A DNA stretch of 42,503 nucleotides, from contig PLIO01000162.1 of assembly GCA_003140075.1 (NCBI GenBank), positions 1 through 42,503 of the forward strand, in the 5' to 3' direction. Origin of the DNA: Acidobacteriaceae bacterium. GTDB taxonomy: Bacteria > Acidobacteriota > Terriglobia > Terriglobales > Acidobacteriaceae. The translations under genes and the position numbers were made by a program. Below the pieces are notes generated by a model. It saw only the letters and a list, made by a program, of their open reading frames with translations. It searched no databases and was not told the DNA's origin. This document shows positions 1 through 8,531 of the stretch, in pieces (the stretch's first letter is position 1; the number at the start of each line of letters is the position of its first letter).

Positions 1-502
1 AGCCGAAGCCGCAGGCTTCGCGGCAGAGTTCGCGCACCTGCCCGTCGTTGTCCCGCAAATCAAGAACCTGCACCGAGGCAATGGTGTCAGAGACTTCCTG
101 TCCGTAGGCGCCGACGTTTTGCACTGGCGTGCCACCTACGCTGCCCGGAATCGCGCTCAGGCACTCGACGCCAGCGCAGCGATCTACGACTGCGTGAGAG
201 ACGAACCTGTCCCAGGATTCGCCGGCGCCCACGTCGAAAAGGACTTTTCCGTCTTCATCGGGCGCGCTGCGTTCATCGATGCCTTGAATCGCGATCTTCA
301 ACACCAGGCCGGGCCAACCGGCGTCGGCGACCAGAAGGTTGCTGCCTCCGCCGAGAACGAACAGAGGCACATCGCGGGAGCGCGCGAAGGCGACTGCCTC
401 CTGTACGTCACCGACGGTCGCAGCCTCAACGAAATACCGCGCGGGGCCTCCGATCTTGAGCGTGGTGAGAGGAGCGAGCGAAATGTTCTCGAGCGGCGGC
501 AC
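1..502 (-). CDS. murB: UDP-N-acetylenolpyruvoylglucosamine reductase MurB, 3' end off window
   Basis: FAD-dependent reduction of UDP-GlcNAc-enolpyruvate to UDP-MurNAc in cytoplasmic peptidoglycan synthesis. The N-terminal part is visible on the minus strand: LAPLTTLKIGG near the start, then GGGSNLLVAD, then the MurB block with AIPGSVGGTPVQNVGAYGQE. These are the FAD-binding and active-site motifs of the family. The C-terminal domain lies beyond base 1. The frame is closed by a TGA three codons upstream of the GTG at 500-502, so GTG is the only credible start even though no strong ribosome site is visible. It lies 52 bp downstream of the gluconokinase gene on the same strand and may be co-transcribed, although the pairing has no obvious metabolic logic. 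Confidence 0.9.
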   Translation of the reverse strand, partial: MPPLENISLAPLTTLKIGGPARYFVEAATVGDVQEAVAFARSRDVPLFVLGGGSNLLVADAGWPGLVLKIAIQGIDERSAPDEDGKVLFDVGAGESWDRFVSHAVVDRCAGVECLSAIPGSVGGTPVQNVGAYGQEVSDTIASVQVLDLRDNDGQVRELCREACGFG

Positions 503-554
503 GATTCGTACTCAATATTACACACGGGGCGGCGCACGTATCCCGCGACTGGCA

Positions 555-1076
555 TTAAATCTCTCTTGCTTGATTGAGCAAACCTGCTTCGCGCAAGCGA
601 GCAAGGATCTCATCGAGAGACTGCTCCGGGCTTCCGGCGACGGAGATGGGCCAGGCGTCGGAAGGAACCTCCAATGTTTCCAGTTGGCTATCGAGCAGGT
701 CGGGGTTCATGTAGGGATGGTGGCGCGACTTCATGCGCTCTTGGATCAGAGTGGCGGGCGCGTGCAGATAGACGAAGCGCATCTCGTTCTTCGCGAAGCC
801 GCCGGCCAACAATTCGCGGTACTGCTGCTTGAGCGCGGAGCAGGCGAGGATGATGTTCTCGTCCTTTTGAAGGTACTGCCGCATGCGATCGTGCAGGGCG
901 AGGAGCCACGGAAGGCGATCGGCATCGGTCAGCGTGATCCCGGCGGCCATCTTCTGCCGGTTTTCTTCCGAGTGATAGTCATCGGCATCTTCGAATTTCC
1001 AGCCGGTGCGAGCGGAGAGCAACGTGCCAATGGCCGTCTTGCCCACGCCGCTCACACCCATCAAGACCAGGATCAT
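555..1076 (-). CDS. gntK: Gluconokinase
   Basis: Phosphorylates D-gluconate to 6-phosphogluconate with ATP, feeding the pentose-phosphate or Entner-Doudoroff route. The 173-residue protein is normal for the GntK/IdnK family. The P-loop GVSGVGKT is at residues 7-14, followed by the family-typical ADDYHSEENRQKMAAG substrate region and the ACSALKQQYRE segment. The start is supported by GGAG about 9 nt upstream of the ATG. The region upstream (1077-1200) is shared with a divergent gene and carries a perfect 17-bp tandem repeat that could be an operator. No gluconate permease or GntR-type regulator is in the window. Confidence 0.92.
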   Translation of the reverse strand: MILVLMGVSGVGKTAIGTLLSARTGWKFEDADDYHSEENRQKMAAGITLTDADRLPWLLALHDRMRQYLQKDENIILACSALKQQYRELLAGGFAKNEMRFVYLHAPATLIQERMKSRHHPYMNPDLLDSQLETLEVPSDAWPISVAGSPEQSLDEILARLREAGLLNQAREI

Positions 1077-1117
1077 ATTTCACGCTCCAGAAATATGAGA
1101 GCGATGCGCAGGTCTTC

Positions 1118-1151
1118 AATTATTCTTACACACGAATTATTCTTACACACG
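1118..1151. repeat. Perfect 17-bp tandem direct repeat between divergent genes
   Basis: AATTATTCTTACACACG occurs twice head to tail (1118-1134 and 1135-1151) with no spacer and no mismatch. It lies between gntK on the minus strand and the dehydrogenase gene on the plus strand. It could be a tandem operator, duplicated promoter elements or a slippage product. The function is unknown. Confidence 0.75.
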
Positions 1152-1200
1152 CTGTGGTTTGCGACGCAGCGCCGTGGCTTTTGCGCGGAGGGGGACAGGA

Positions 1201-2226
1201 ATGGGCAAAGCGCCGAAAAAAGACCCGACCAAAGTACTGCAAGGCAAGATCGCGCTGGTCGCCGGAGCGACGCGCGGGGCGGGCCGAGGGATTGCCATTG
1301 CTCTGGGCGAGGCCGGGGCAACGGTTTATTGCACGGGCCGCAGTTCACGGAATAGCGCCGTGAAAAGGTCCGTCGCGCCTGGCCAGCGGGAGACGATCGA
1401 GGAAACGGCCGAATTGGTCACAGCTGCCGGTGGGCAGGGCATTGCGGTGAGGGTTGATCACACGGAACCGGCGGAGGTGAAGAGACTGTGCGCCGGCATC
1501 AAACGGCGGCACAAGGGACTGGACATTCTGGTGAATGACGTGTGGGGCGGCGACGCGATCACGGAATGGGGCAAACCGTTTTGGACGGTCAACCTGGAGA
1601 ACGGCCTGGGAATGCTGAAACAAGCGATCCATTCGCACATTATTACTTCCCACTACGCGGTTCCGTTGATGCTGGGACGAGGCAGGGGAATGATTTTCGA
1701 AATTACCGATGGCGATGCGTTTTACTACCGCGGCAATCTTTTCTACGACCTGGTGAAGATTTCCGTGATACGGCTGGCCTTTGCCATGGCGCGCGAGTTG
1801 CGCAAACGGAACATTGTTTCCGTGGCGCTGACTCCGGGATTCCTGCGGTCTGAGAGAGTGCTGGAACATTTTGGAGTCAGCGAGGCTAACTGGAAGGATG
1901 CGGGGAAGAAGAGCAAGAACAAGGAGCGGAACAGTGGAGATCAGAATGATGCGCCGGCGGATTTTATGGTGTCGGAATCGCCGAGGTACATCGGGCGGTC
2001 GGTAGTGGCACTGGCGGCCGATCCGAAGGTGACAGAGAAGAGCGGGCGGGTTTTCAGTTCGTGGGTGCTGGCCCGGGAATATGGATTCACCGACCTGGAC
2101 GGGACGCGGCCGGATTGGGGCAAGTATGCGAGAAAAAAATATGGAAAGTACAAAATCTGCGACGAACGGTTTTATTCCTACTGGGTTCCTGGATTGGTGG
2201 AGCTGATTTTTCCGGATTGGTTTTAG
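1201..2226 (+). CDS. Atypical short-chain dehydrogenase/reductase (SDR)
   Basis: A 341-residue Rossmann-fold oxidoreductase, probably cytoplasmic and NAD(P)-dependent; the substrate is unknown. The cofactor motif AGATRGAGRG is at about residues 21-30, ILVNDVWGG matches the SDR NxAG-type block, and the catalytic Y-x3-K pair is Tyr182/Lys186. The usual catalytic Ser about 13 residues before the Tyr is not obvious: the strand reads FEITDGDAFYY. At 341 residues it is longer than classical SDRs (about 250) because of a Lys-rich insertion (KKSKNKERNSGDQ) and an extended C-terminus rich in Tyr and Trp. The ATG at 1201 is chosen because GGAGGGGGACAGG lies just upstream; an in-frame ATG at 1159 lacks such a site. 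It resembles SDRs often annotated as hypothetical oxidoreductases. Confidence 0.85.
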   Translation: MGKAPKKDPTKVLQGKIALVAGATRGAGRGIAIALGEAGATVYCTGRSSRNSAVKRSVAPGQRETIEETAELVTAAGGQGIAVRVDHTEPAEVKRLCAGIKRRHKGLDILVNDVWGGDAITEWGKPFWTVNLENGLGMLKQAIHSHIITSHYAVPLMLGRGRGMIFEITDGDAFYYRGNLFYDLVKISVIRLAFAMARELRKRNIVSVALTPGFLRSERVLEHFGVSEANWKDAGKKSKNKERNSGDQNDAPADFMVSESPRYIGRSVVALAADPKVTEKSGRVFSSWVLAREYGFTDLDGTRPDWGKYARKKYGKYKICDERFYSYWVPGLVELIFPDWF

Positions 2227-2252
2227 GCATGGTCCTATAATCGTTTGCGACC

Positions 2253-2705
2253 ATGTCCGGTTCCGATTACGCTGCCATGCTGGAGGTTGCAATCGCGGAA
2301 GCCCGCAAGGGGCTGGCCGAAGGCGGCATTCCTATCGGGGCCGCGATTTTCGACGCGAGCGGAAAACTTGTGGGCGCCGGCCACAATCGCCGTGTGCAGA
2401 ACGGCGATCCTTCGCTGCACGGCGAAACCGACGCCTTCCGCAACGCGGGGCGGCAGCGCAGCTACCGCAAGCTCATTATGGTGACAACACTCGCGCCCTG
2501 CTGGTACTGCAGCGGACTGGTGCGGCAGTTTGGATTTGGCACGCTGGTGGTCGGTGAGAGCCGAAATTTCGAGGGCGGCGTGGAGTGGCTGCGCTCGCTT
2601 GGCGTAAAGGTCATCGATCTTGATTCGGGGGAGTGCGCTTCGTTGTTGGGCGAGTATATTCGCGCGAATCCGGATGTGTGGAATGAAGACATTGGGCAAG
2701 AGTAG
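2253..2705 (+). CDS. Cytosine/nucleoside deaminase, fungal Fcy1-like
   Basis: Zinc-dependent deaminase of the CDA superfamily, probably converting cytosine (or a related base) to uracil plus ammonia. The zinc site is complete: HGE with His56 and catalytic Glu58, and PCWYC with Cys83 and Cys86. Two features point to the yeast cytosine deaminase branch rather than to tRNA or guanine deaminases: the VVGESRNFEGG segment after the second zinc motif and the C-terminus NPDVWNEDIGQE, which mirrors the fungal DWxEDIGE ending. The length of 150 residues also fits. It follows the SDR gene by 26 bp on the same strand. Creatinine or another cyclic amidine cannot be excluded as substrate. Confidence 0.85.
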   Translation: MSGSDYAAMLEVAIAEARKGLAEGGIPIGAAIFDASGKLVGAGHNRRVQNGDPSLHGETDAFRNAGRQRSYRKLIMVTTLAPCWYCSGLVRQFGFGTLVVGESRNFEGGVEWLRSLGVKVIDLDSGECASLLGEYIRANPDVWNEDIGQE

Positions 2706-2846
2706 GTCGGACGCCCGCAGCGGCTAAAGGTGCGGTTGAAAATGGACAACACATCGCAGCAGTGAACCGCTGCGCCACCCAAAATCAAAGGCGTGATCGA
2801 GTTTTGCAGCAGCCTGTAAAGCCGGTACCGATTCTGCACGGGTTGT

Positions 2847-2866
2847 GGCATCGCTAAAGCGATGCC
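2847..2866. terminator. Perfect 8-bp stem-loop between convergent genes
   Basis: GGCATCGC, loop TAAA, GCGATGCC is a perfect hairpin in the 182-bp gap between the cytosine deaminase gene and the convergent TonB-like receptor gene. There is no T-tract on either side, so it may be a bidirectional attenuating hairpin or a REP-like palindrome rather than a classical intrinsic terminator. Confidence 0.4.
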
Positions 2867-2887
2867 CTGATACGAATCACGGTAGAT

Positions 2888-5800
2888 CTAGAAGCGGAGA
2901 CTCAATGACATCTGGATCTGCCTGGGGCTTCCGATGGTTTTATTGGTCACGCCCAGGCCACTGCCTGTCGTGGGGCAGACATATAGCGATCCGCTGAAGT
3001 TCGTGTTGCAGGGACTTAACGTGGCCGGCGTGCCGACGACGGGAAAGCCGTTGAAGTTGATGTTCTGGCTCACGTCGTCGATTGGAATATCGAAGCTCGC
3101 GGTGTTGGTCAGGTTGAAGACATCGAAGCTATATTTCAGCGAAGAGCGCTCGGTGATCTGAGTTATCTTCACCAGCGAGATGTCTGCGCGCCTCTGCCAG
3201 GACTGCCGGAAAATATTGCGCTGACCAGTAGCGATGAAGTTCGTCTCGTAGGGATCATTCGAAGGAATCGCGCCGTTCAAGGCGCCTTCGGCCAGCAACG
3301 GAATACCGAAACAATTGGCGTTCAGCGCAGGGGTAGCGCCCGCACCCGTGGCTCCAGTGAGGGCTTGCCTGGCTGAGCAACCCGAGAGAGGAACGATGGG
3401 ATTCGTGATGCCGTCATTGTCGCCGTAGAAGATGCTGCCGACTGCGCCGGAGTAATCGACAACGCTGTAGGGCTGGCCGCTCTGGATGACGGTGAGGCCG
3501 GTAATTGCCCATCCATCGGCGAGCTTGCCTTTGAACGAAGACGCCGAGAAAAACACGGGGAGCTGGTACATATAAGTGAAATTGAGAACGTGTTTGCGGT
3601 CGAAGTCGGAGAGGCCGTAACCGGAATGCAGATTCAGAGGATTGTTGCCGTTGTAAAAGAGGCCCATGGCGCTTTGCTCGTCCGTGGAATGAGAGAAGGT
3701 GTAGGAAGTGCCGACTTGCAAGCCATGGCTCATGCGCTTTTCAATGTGCGCCTGAAGCGCATTGTAAGCGGAGATGCCGGCGGCGGTGTAGGACTCCGAC
3801 TCGGAGGAATAGCCGATGTAGGGAACACGCAGATCGACGTTGCCGCCTTCGAAAGTTTCCTGGTAGGGCTGCGGCGGCTGGCCATTGGCGCTGGGCAAAT
3901 TGATCGGGTTGCAACTTCCATAGACACTTGGATCGCAGGCGGATGGTCCTACCACCGAGTAGCCGTAGGTGTAGTCCTGCTCGAATGGCGTACCCGGGCG
4001 GATGGGACTGGAAGGAGAGGCAATCTGCGCCTGGTTGAAGGGCAGGGGAACGATTTCATGGCGGCCGAGATTGCCGACGTAACCGATTTCGATGGCCAGG
4101 TCGCGACGCGGCTGCCATTGAATATCGAGCGTCTGATTCAGCGTATAAGGCAGCTTGTTGGCGCGGTTGTAATCGGCGAACGAAAATAACTCCGCGCCGC
4201 CGGCGATGTCGTTCGCGTTGGGCAGAAACAGATCGGCGGGATTGCCCGAGGGCGGCGCACCGAGCGAGGTGCCCCAGGGGTTCTCAAATCCGCCGGGGCA
4301 GTTGGTGTAGGGAGTGGCGCAGACCTGCGAATTCACCCACGGCGGAGACTGATTGACGCCGAAGGGACCACCCGCAATCACGCCGGAGGCAAACCCGGGA
4401 GAAAGATAAGTGAAGAGTTCGCCGCGATCGTAGTACATGCCCCAGCCGGCGCGAACCACGACCTTGTCGTTGAACATCTTCGGGCTCCAAGCCATGCCGA
4501 CGCGCGGCGCGAGGCCCCACTGGCGGCCGGTAAGAGTCGAATTGCTGACGCCCTTGGTCGGAAAGAGTGGATTGTTGCCCGCAACAATGAAACCGTTCGA
4601 CTGGATGATGTCATCGGTCGCGTCGTAGTCGTAGCTCGCCGGATCGAAGTTGAAAAGGCGACCGTTCTTTTCCGTTAAACCTCCGTGATAGTCGAAGCGG
4701 AGACCGGCGCTTATGCTGAGGTTCGAACGAAGTTGAAATTTATCCTGAAGATACCAACCCGATTCGTGCGCGCGATAGTAGCGGTTGGCGTCGCCTTGCA
4801 GGAAGGTTGTGGTAATAAATCCGTCGGCCTGATAGCCGATGGGTTGGCCGGTGAGGAAGTCGAGGAAATTGTTGAAGCCGATCATGCCTGAGTTGGTTCG
4901 ATCGTCGCGCGCGTTGAGTTGAGTATAGGAGAAGCTTCCGCCGAAGGTGATGGTGTGCCTGCCGTGGTTCCAAATCGCGTTGGCGGAGGGCATCCAGCGG
5001 TTCTGAAAGATGCCGGTGAATGCGCCCTGCGAAGCTGCCGTGGAGCCGATGTTCAGACCGCCGTTGAAAGGCGGACCGCAGGCAGCCGGGTCCTGATTCG
5101 ATGTGCAATTGCCTACGTTTGCCGGGGCGTCATTTCCCAGATCGTCGACGATGGTGATGCCGGGAAAAACGTTAGAGCCGAAGGCATTGATGCCGATCGA
5201 TCCAGGAGTGAAGGGCTGAGCAATGGTGCTGTAGACTTTTTCGCGAATGAACCCGAAGACCTCTGCGATGCTGAAGTTCGGCCTGATCGATTGCGTGTTT
5301 GTAATGGAAGCAACCTGGCTCCCGGCGTCCAGGTGTTGAGTGAAGCCTTGGACAGAGGAGAATCCGAAGGGCGCCGCAGTGGGATCGTGCTGGTAGTAAT
5401 ACTTCAACGACAGAGTATCTTTTGGGGCGGCCAGATAATCGAGATCGGTTACCGCTTGATCGGAGATGAAGTAGGCCGGCTGCGTAAGGAAAACATTCTC
5501 CGGAAAGTTGACCGTCGGAAATGAATTAGGATTTGCCGACGGAAACAGATACTGGCCATTCGGCAGCTTATAGTTCAACAAGGTGAGTGCGGTCGAATCG
5601 ACATTGCTTGCGGTCAAACAGGTCTCAGGTGCGGGAGGGGGGCCGCAACCCGTTAGCCAATCCTGGTTGGCGACGTTCGCCAGGGTCGCCGCGCTGCGAT
5701 CGTCGGTAAGGCCGAACGGCGCGGCCGTGCGTGAAGTTCCAATCTCCAGATCGGAAACGTGAATGTGCTGGTAGCTGGCGAAGCCGAAGAGCTTGTCCTT

Positions 5801-6829
5801 GATGATAGGACCGCCGATAGTTCCACCGGCCGTGTAGCGGTGCAACTGGGGCACCTTCTCGTTGTCGGGAATGTTAGGGTCCTGATTGTAAAAATACGGT
5901 GCGGCATTCAGCCAATCGGTTCCGCGATGAACGTAAAGAGCGCCGTGAATGTTATTGGTGCCGGAGGCGGTGCTCATGTCGATGTGGGCGCCGCTCGTGG
6001 ACCCCTGCTGCGCGTCATACATCGAGGTGTTTACCATAAACTCCTGAACGGTTTCCGGGGCAGGCGTCGGCAAAGCCTGTCCGATGGCCAGGTATGGGGA
6101 TGCGGTGCTTTGAATGATTTCCGCAGTGGTGCTGGAAGCGCCGGCCACGCCAGTGTTGTTCACAATGCGCGCCGATGCAACCTGGCTGGTGCTTTTGCCG
6201 TTGAACAGATTGCTGGCATCGACTCCGTTCAGAAGAAATGTGTTGCTGGTGTCGCGCTGGCCGTTGGCCCAAATGGGCTGATTGCCCAGGCCGGCGTTTG
6301 CGCCGGTGCCGTTGGGTAACTCCGCGTTGACCCCTGGCGAAAGGATTGCCAGGCCGGTGAAACTTCCCGTGGGCAGCGGGACAGAATCGATCTGGTCCTT
6401 CTCCAGAATGTAGCCGTTGGTGGTATCGACCGCGTTCATCAAAGGTGTGGCATCAACCTCGACGACGGTTCCCACTTGGCCGACGGGCAGTAAGGCATTG
6501 ACGGTCGCGGTACGATCGGCCTGAACCGTGATCGAGGGCACCTTCTGGGTCTGGAAACCCTGATGGGTAAAGGTGAGCGTGTAGGTGCCGATGGGCAGGT
6601 TCACGAAGTCGTAGCTGCCGTTCGCGTTGGCGGTGAGCGTGCGAGTGAGCTTTGTCTGGTCGCCCACGATGGTTACGACGGTATCTGGCAGAACGCTGCC
6701 GGTCTTGTCGGTGACGGTACCGGTGATCCCGCCGAGCGTTTGCTGAGCGTGGCCGCACGGGGCGAAGGCCAGAAGCATCCACATTGAGGACAAAAACAGA
6801 AGCGCAAGTACGCTGACTTTGTTAAGCAT
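2888..6829 (-). CDS. TonB-dependent receptor-like outer membrane protein with carboxypeptidase-regulatory domain
   Basis: A 1313-residue outer-membrane beta-barrel of the Oar/Cna-type TonB receptor-like class that is expanded in Acidobacteriota. Order of parts: signal peptide at about 1-28 ending GHA-QQ; a CarboxypepD_reg/Cna-B-like domain at about 32-115 (GGITGTVTDKTGSVLPDTVV, later GSYDFVNLPIGTYTLTF); a plug-like region at about 120-240 (PLPTGSFTGLAILSPGV and AQQGSTSGAHID); then a long barrel. It ends LSLSLRF, the terminal Phe expected for BAM-assembled barrels. I start at the ATG at 6829, which has a GAGG site and gives a clean signal peptide; a start at 6910 would add 27 non-signal residues. 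It lies downstream of purine permease genes on the same strand, so a purine or ureide ligand is possible but unproven. Confidence 0.88.
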   Translation of the reverse strand: MLNKVSVLALLFLSSMWMLLAFAPCGHAQQTLGGITGTVTDKTGSVLPDTVVTIVGDQTKLTRTLTANANGSYDFVNLPIGTYTLTFTHQGFQTQKVPSITVQADRTATVNALLPVGQVGTVVEVDATPLMNAVDTTNGYILEKDQIDSVPLPTGSFTGLAILSPGVNAELPNGTGANAGLGNQPIWANGQRDTSNTFLLNGVDASNLFNGKSTSQVASARIVNNTGVAGASSTTAEIIQSTASPYLAIGQALPTPAPETVQEFMVNTSMYDAQQGSTSGAHIDMSTASGTNNIHGALYVHRGTDWLNAAPYFYNQDPNIPDNEKVPQLHRYTAGGTIGGPIIKDKLFGFASYQHIHVSDLEIGTSRTAAPFGLTDDRSAATLANVANQDWLTGCGPPPAPETCLTASNVDSTALTLLNYKLPNGQYLFPSANPNSFPTVNFPENVFLTQPAYFISDQAVTDLDYLAAPKDTLSLKYYYQHDPTAAPFGFSSVQGFTQHLDAGSQVASITNTQSIRPNFSIAEVFGFIREKVYSTIAQPFTPGSIGINAFGSNVFPGITIVDDLGNDAPANVGNCTSNQDPAACGPPFNGGLNIGSTAASQGAFTGIFQNRWMPSANAIWNHGRHTITFGGSFSYTQLNARDDRTNSGMIGFNNFLDFLTGQPIGYQADGFITTTFLQGDANRYYRAHESGWYLQDKFQLRSNLSISAGLRFDYHGGLTEKNGRLFNFDPASYDYDATDDIIQSNGFIVAGNNPLFPTKGVSNSTLTGRQWGLAPRVGMAWSPKMFNDKVVVRAGWGMYYDRGELFTYLSPGFASGVIAGGPFGVNQSPPWVNSQVCATPYTNCPGGFENPWGTSLGAPPSGNPADLFLPNANDIAGGAELFSFADYNRANKLPYTLNQTLDIQWQPRRDLAIEIGYVGNLGRHEIVPLPFNQAQIASPSSPIRPGTPFEQDYTYGYSVVGPSACDPSVYGSCNPINLPSANGQPPQPYQETFEGGNVDLRVPYIGYSSESESYTAAGISAYNALQAHIEKRMSHGLQVGTSYTFSHSTDEQSAMGLFYNGNNPLNLHSGYGLSDFDRKHVLNFTYMYQLPVFFSASSFKGKLADGWAITGLTVIQSGQPYSVVDYSGAVGSIFYGDNDGITNPIVPLSGCSARQALTGATGAGATPALNANCFGIPLLAEGALNGAIPSNDPYETNFIATGQRNIFRQSWQRRADISLVKITQITERSSLKYSFDVFNLTNTASFDIPIDDVSQNINFNGFPVVGTPATLSPCNTNFSGSLYVCPTTGSGLGVTNKTIGSPRQIQMSLSLRF

Positions 6830-7085
6830 CCATGACCTCGCAAAAAGTCTGTCTGTCTGTACCTTATGCAGGACCGCCGGCTGGCAGTGAGGCGCGATAT
6901 TTTTGTTCACACTACGTCCGCAGTAGAGATGGCTTGCTCTGCTCCGCTACACGAAAAATAAGGATTGCCCAATTTACGCGAGTTCAGCGCGGAACGAAAG
7001 CCTTATATTTAGCAATAATTTCTTTACTACCGATTGGTTATTCTTATCGGTAAGCTCGCGGGAGGAGGCCGGACGAAAGCGCTGC

Positions 7086-8468
7086 CTAACCTTGCGCAGT
7101 CTTGTTTTGTCCACGAAACCAAAACCACAGCAGCCCGGCGATCAGGTATGCGAGATAAATGTAAGGCAGCTTGCCATAAGGCCCTTCCGGCATGGGATAG
7201 AGATTGCCGAGAAGCGCCAACAGCATGGCGGCTCCGGCTAACCACGGAATAATCTGTGCCCCCGGGCGGTAAACGCCGTGATCGCGCAAGTATCTCGGCA
7301 GCGCGACGCAAACCAGCGCATAGGCGACGATGAAGCCGTAGGTGGCGAGCGAGCCCAGCCAGCCGTAGACGTCCAGGCCACTCGCGCCGCGAGCCGCGAG
7401 AACGACCACCGGGAGCACCGCCGCGATACCGGTAATCACAACGGCGCGACTGGGGGTTTGGTTGAGAGCATGTGTGGCGCGCAGAGAGCCGTGGACAAGC
7501 CCGTTGTGCGCCATGAGCAGCAGTACCCGAGCTGCCGCCGTAATGCAGGCCAGGGTTCCGGCGAACAAGCTGATCAGCGCTCCAATATCGATCAGCAATC
7601 CCAGGACGGGGCTGCCCGCCACCTGAGCCAGGACATGCATGGGAGCCTGGCTCGCACCGAGGTCTTGCCCCGCGGTATGGAAGCCCAGTACTTCCGCGTA
7701 GGCACAAAGCGTGAAGAAGGCTCCGGCGAGAATAGCGCTTTGAATGACTGCGCGTGGAATCGCCCGCAGCGGATTGCGCGCTTCGGAGCCCAGTGTGGTC
7801 GCGCTTTCGAACCCAACGAAACTGAAGAGTGCCAGCACCAGGCCGAGGCGCAATCCGCTGCCGGTCATGCCGCGCAGATGAAGCTGATCCCGGTCCCAAT
7901 GCCAACCCTGGCGCGCCAGCAAGAGAATCACCACGATGAGAATCACGGTCACCGAGAGCGCTTCGATCCATAGCATCAGCCGCGCGGAAATCTTTACATC
8001 GCGGTAGGCGATCCAGATGGAAACGCCGGTGACCAGCAGGGCCAGCAAGACAGCCGAGTAGACGTGGCCGGTGGCATCGCGCAGCAACAAGTTCGCGTAG
8101 TGGTAGAAACCGCCAATCACGCTCGATCCTGTGGCGACGTAGGCAAGCAATAAGCTCCAGGCGACGGTCGCGCCCAGCCAGGGAGGCAGCGTCAGCGAAG
8201 CGTAGGTATATAGCGAACCCGGTGAGGCCGAGATGCGAGCATAGCGGCCGATGCAAAGTGCGACGAGCAACACCGCCGCAGTGGCAAGCGCATACGCGAG
8301 CCACGTGGCGTTGCCGGCAAGCGCGCAGACCAGGGGAATCGTGGCCGCCGGCGTGGTGGTGGGAGCCATGGTGGAGACGGACTGGGCCAGTGTTTCCATG
8401 GGAGAGAGAATCCCTCGCCGCAAACCATAGTCGGTCGCCTGGGGAAGTTCAGTGGCGGTTTGCGTCAT
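7086..8468 (-). CDS. APC-superfamily amino acid/base permease
   Basis: A 460-residue inner-membrane transporter with about 12 hydrophobic segments. The APC-family pattern is clear: an N-terminal substrate-loop region (LAQSVSTMAPTTTPAATIPLV), GSLYTYAS, and FVGFESATTLGSEARNPLRAIPRAV in the middle, which is the signature found around TM6 in amino-acid/polyamine/organocation carriers. The substrate cannot be read from sequence. Its position between the purine permease and receptor genes suggests uptake of a purine-derived nitrogen compound or an amino acid made from it. The start is supported by AAGGA upstream of the ATG. A 63-bp gap separates it from the AzgA-type permease, so co-transcription is likely. 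Confidence 0.88.
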   Translation of the reverse strand: MTQTATELPQATDYGLRRGILSPMETLAQSVSTMAPTTTPAATIPLVCALAGNATWLAYALATAAVLLVALCIGRYARISASPGSLYTYASLTLPPWLGATVAWSLLLAYVATGSSVIGGFYHYANLLLRDATGHVYSAVLLALLVTGVSIWIAYRDVKISARLMLWIEALSVTVILIVVILLLARQGWHWDRDQLHLRGMTGSGLRLGLVLALFSFVGFESATTLGSEARNPLRAIPRAVIQSAILAGAFFTLCAYAEVLGFHTAGQDLGASQAPMHVLAQVAGSPVLGLLIDIGALISLFAGTLACITAAARVLLLMAHNGLVHGSLRATHALNQTPSRAVVITGIAAVLPVVVLAARGASGLDVYGWLGSLATYGFIVAYALVCVALPRYLRDHGVYRPGAQIIPWLAGAAMLLALLGNLYPMPEGPYGKLPYIYLAYLIAGLLWFWFRGQNKTAQG

Positions 8469-8531
8469 GGACTGCGATCCTTTCTCAAGGTGAGGTCGGA
8501 TTCTACATCACGGGTCGCACAGGCCCGGATT

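Noticed and set aside
1345..2292. 315-codon minus-strand frame opposite the SDR gene
   Set aside because: No motifs, and the SDR cofactor and YxxxK motifs are on the plus strand.
3590..6319. Several plus-strand open frames of 135-200 codons opposite the TonB-like receptor gene
   Set aside because: They are antisense to a gene with a signal peptide, domain motifs and barrel ending, contain no family motifs, and arise from G+C-rich codon bias.
7028..7052. Stem TACCGAT / ATCGGTA with 11-base loop downstream of the APC permease gene
   Set aside because: Short stem, large loop and no T-tract; too weak to call a terminator.
7027..8304. 425-codon minus-strand frame overlapping the APC permease gene
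   Set aside because: It is a different frame of the same strand, rich in Arg/Ser/Gly with no hydrophobic pattern, while the permease frame has clear transmembrane segments and a ribosome site.
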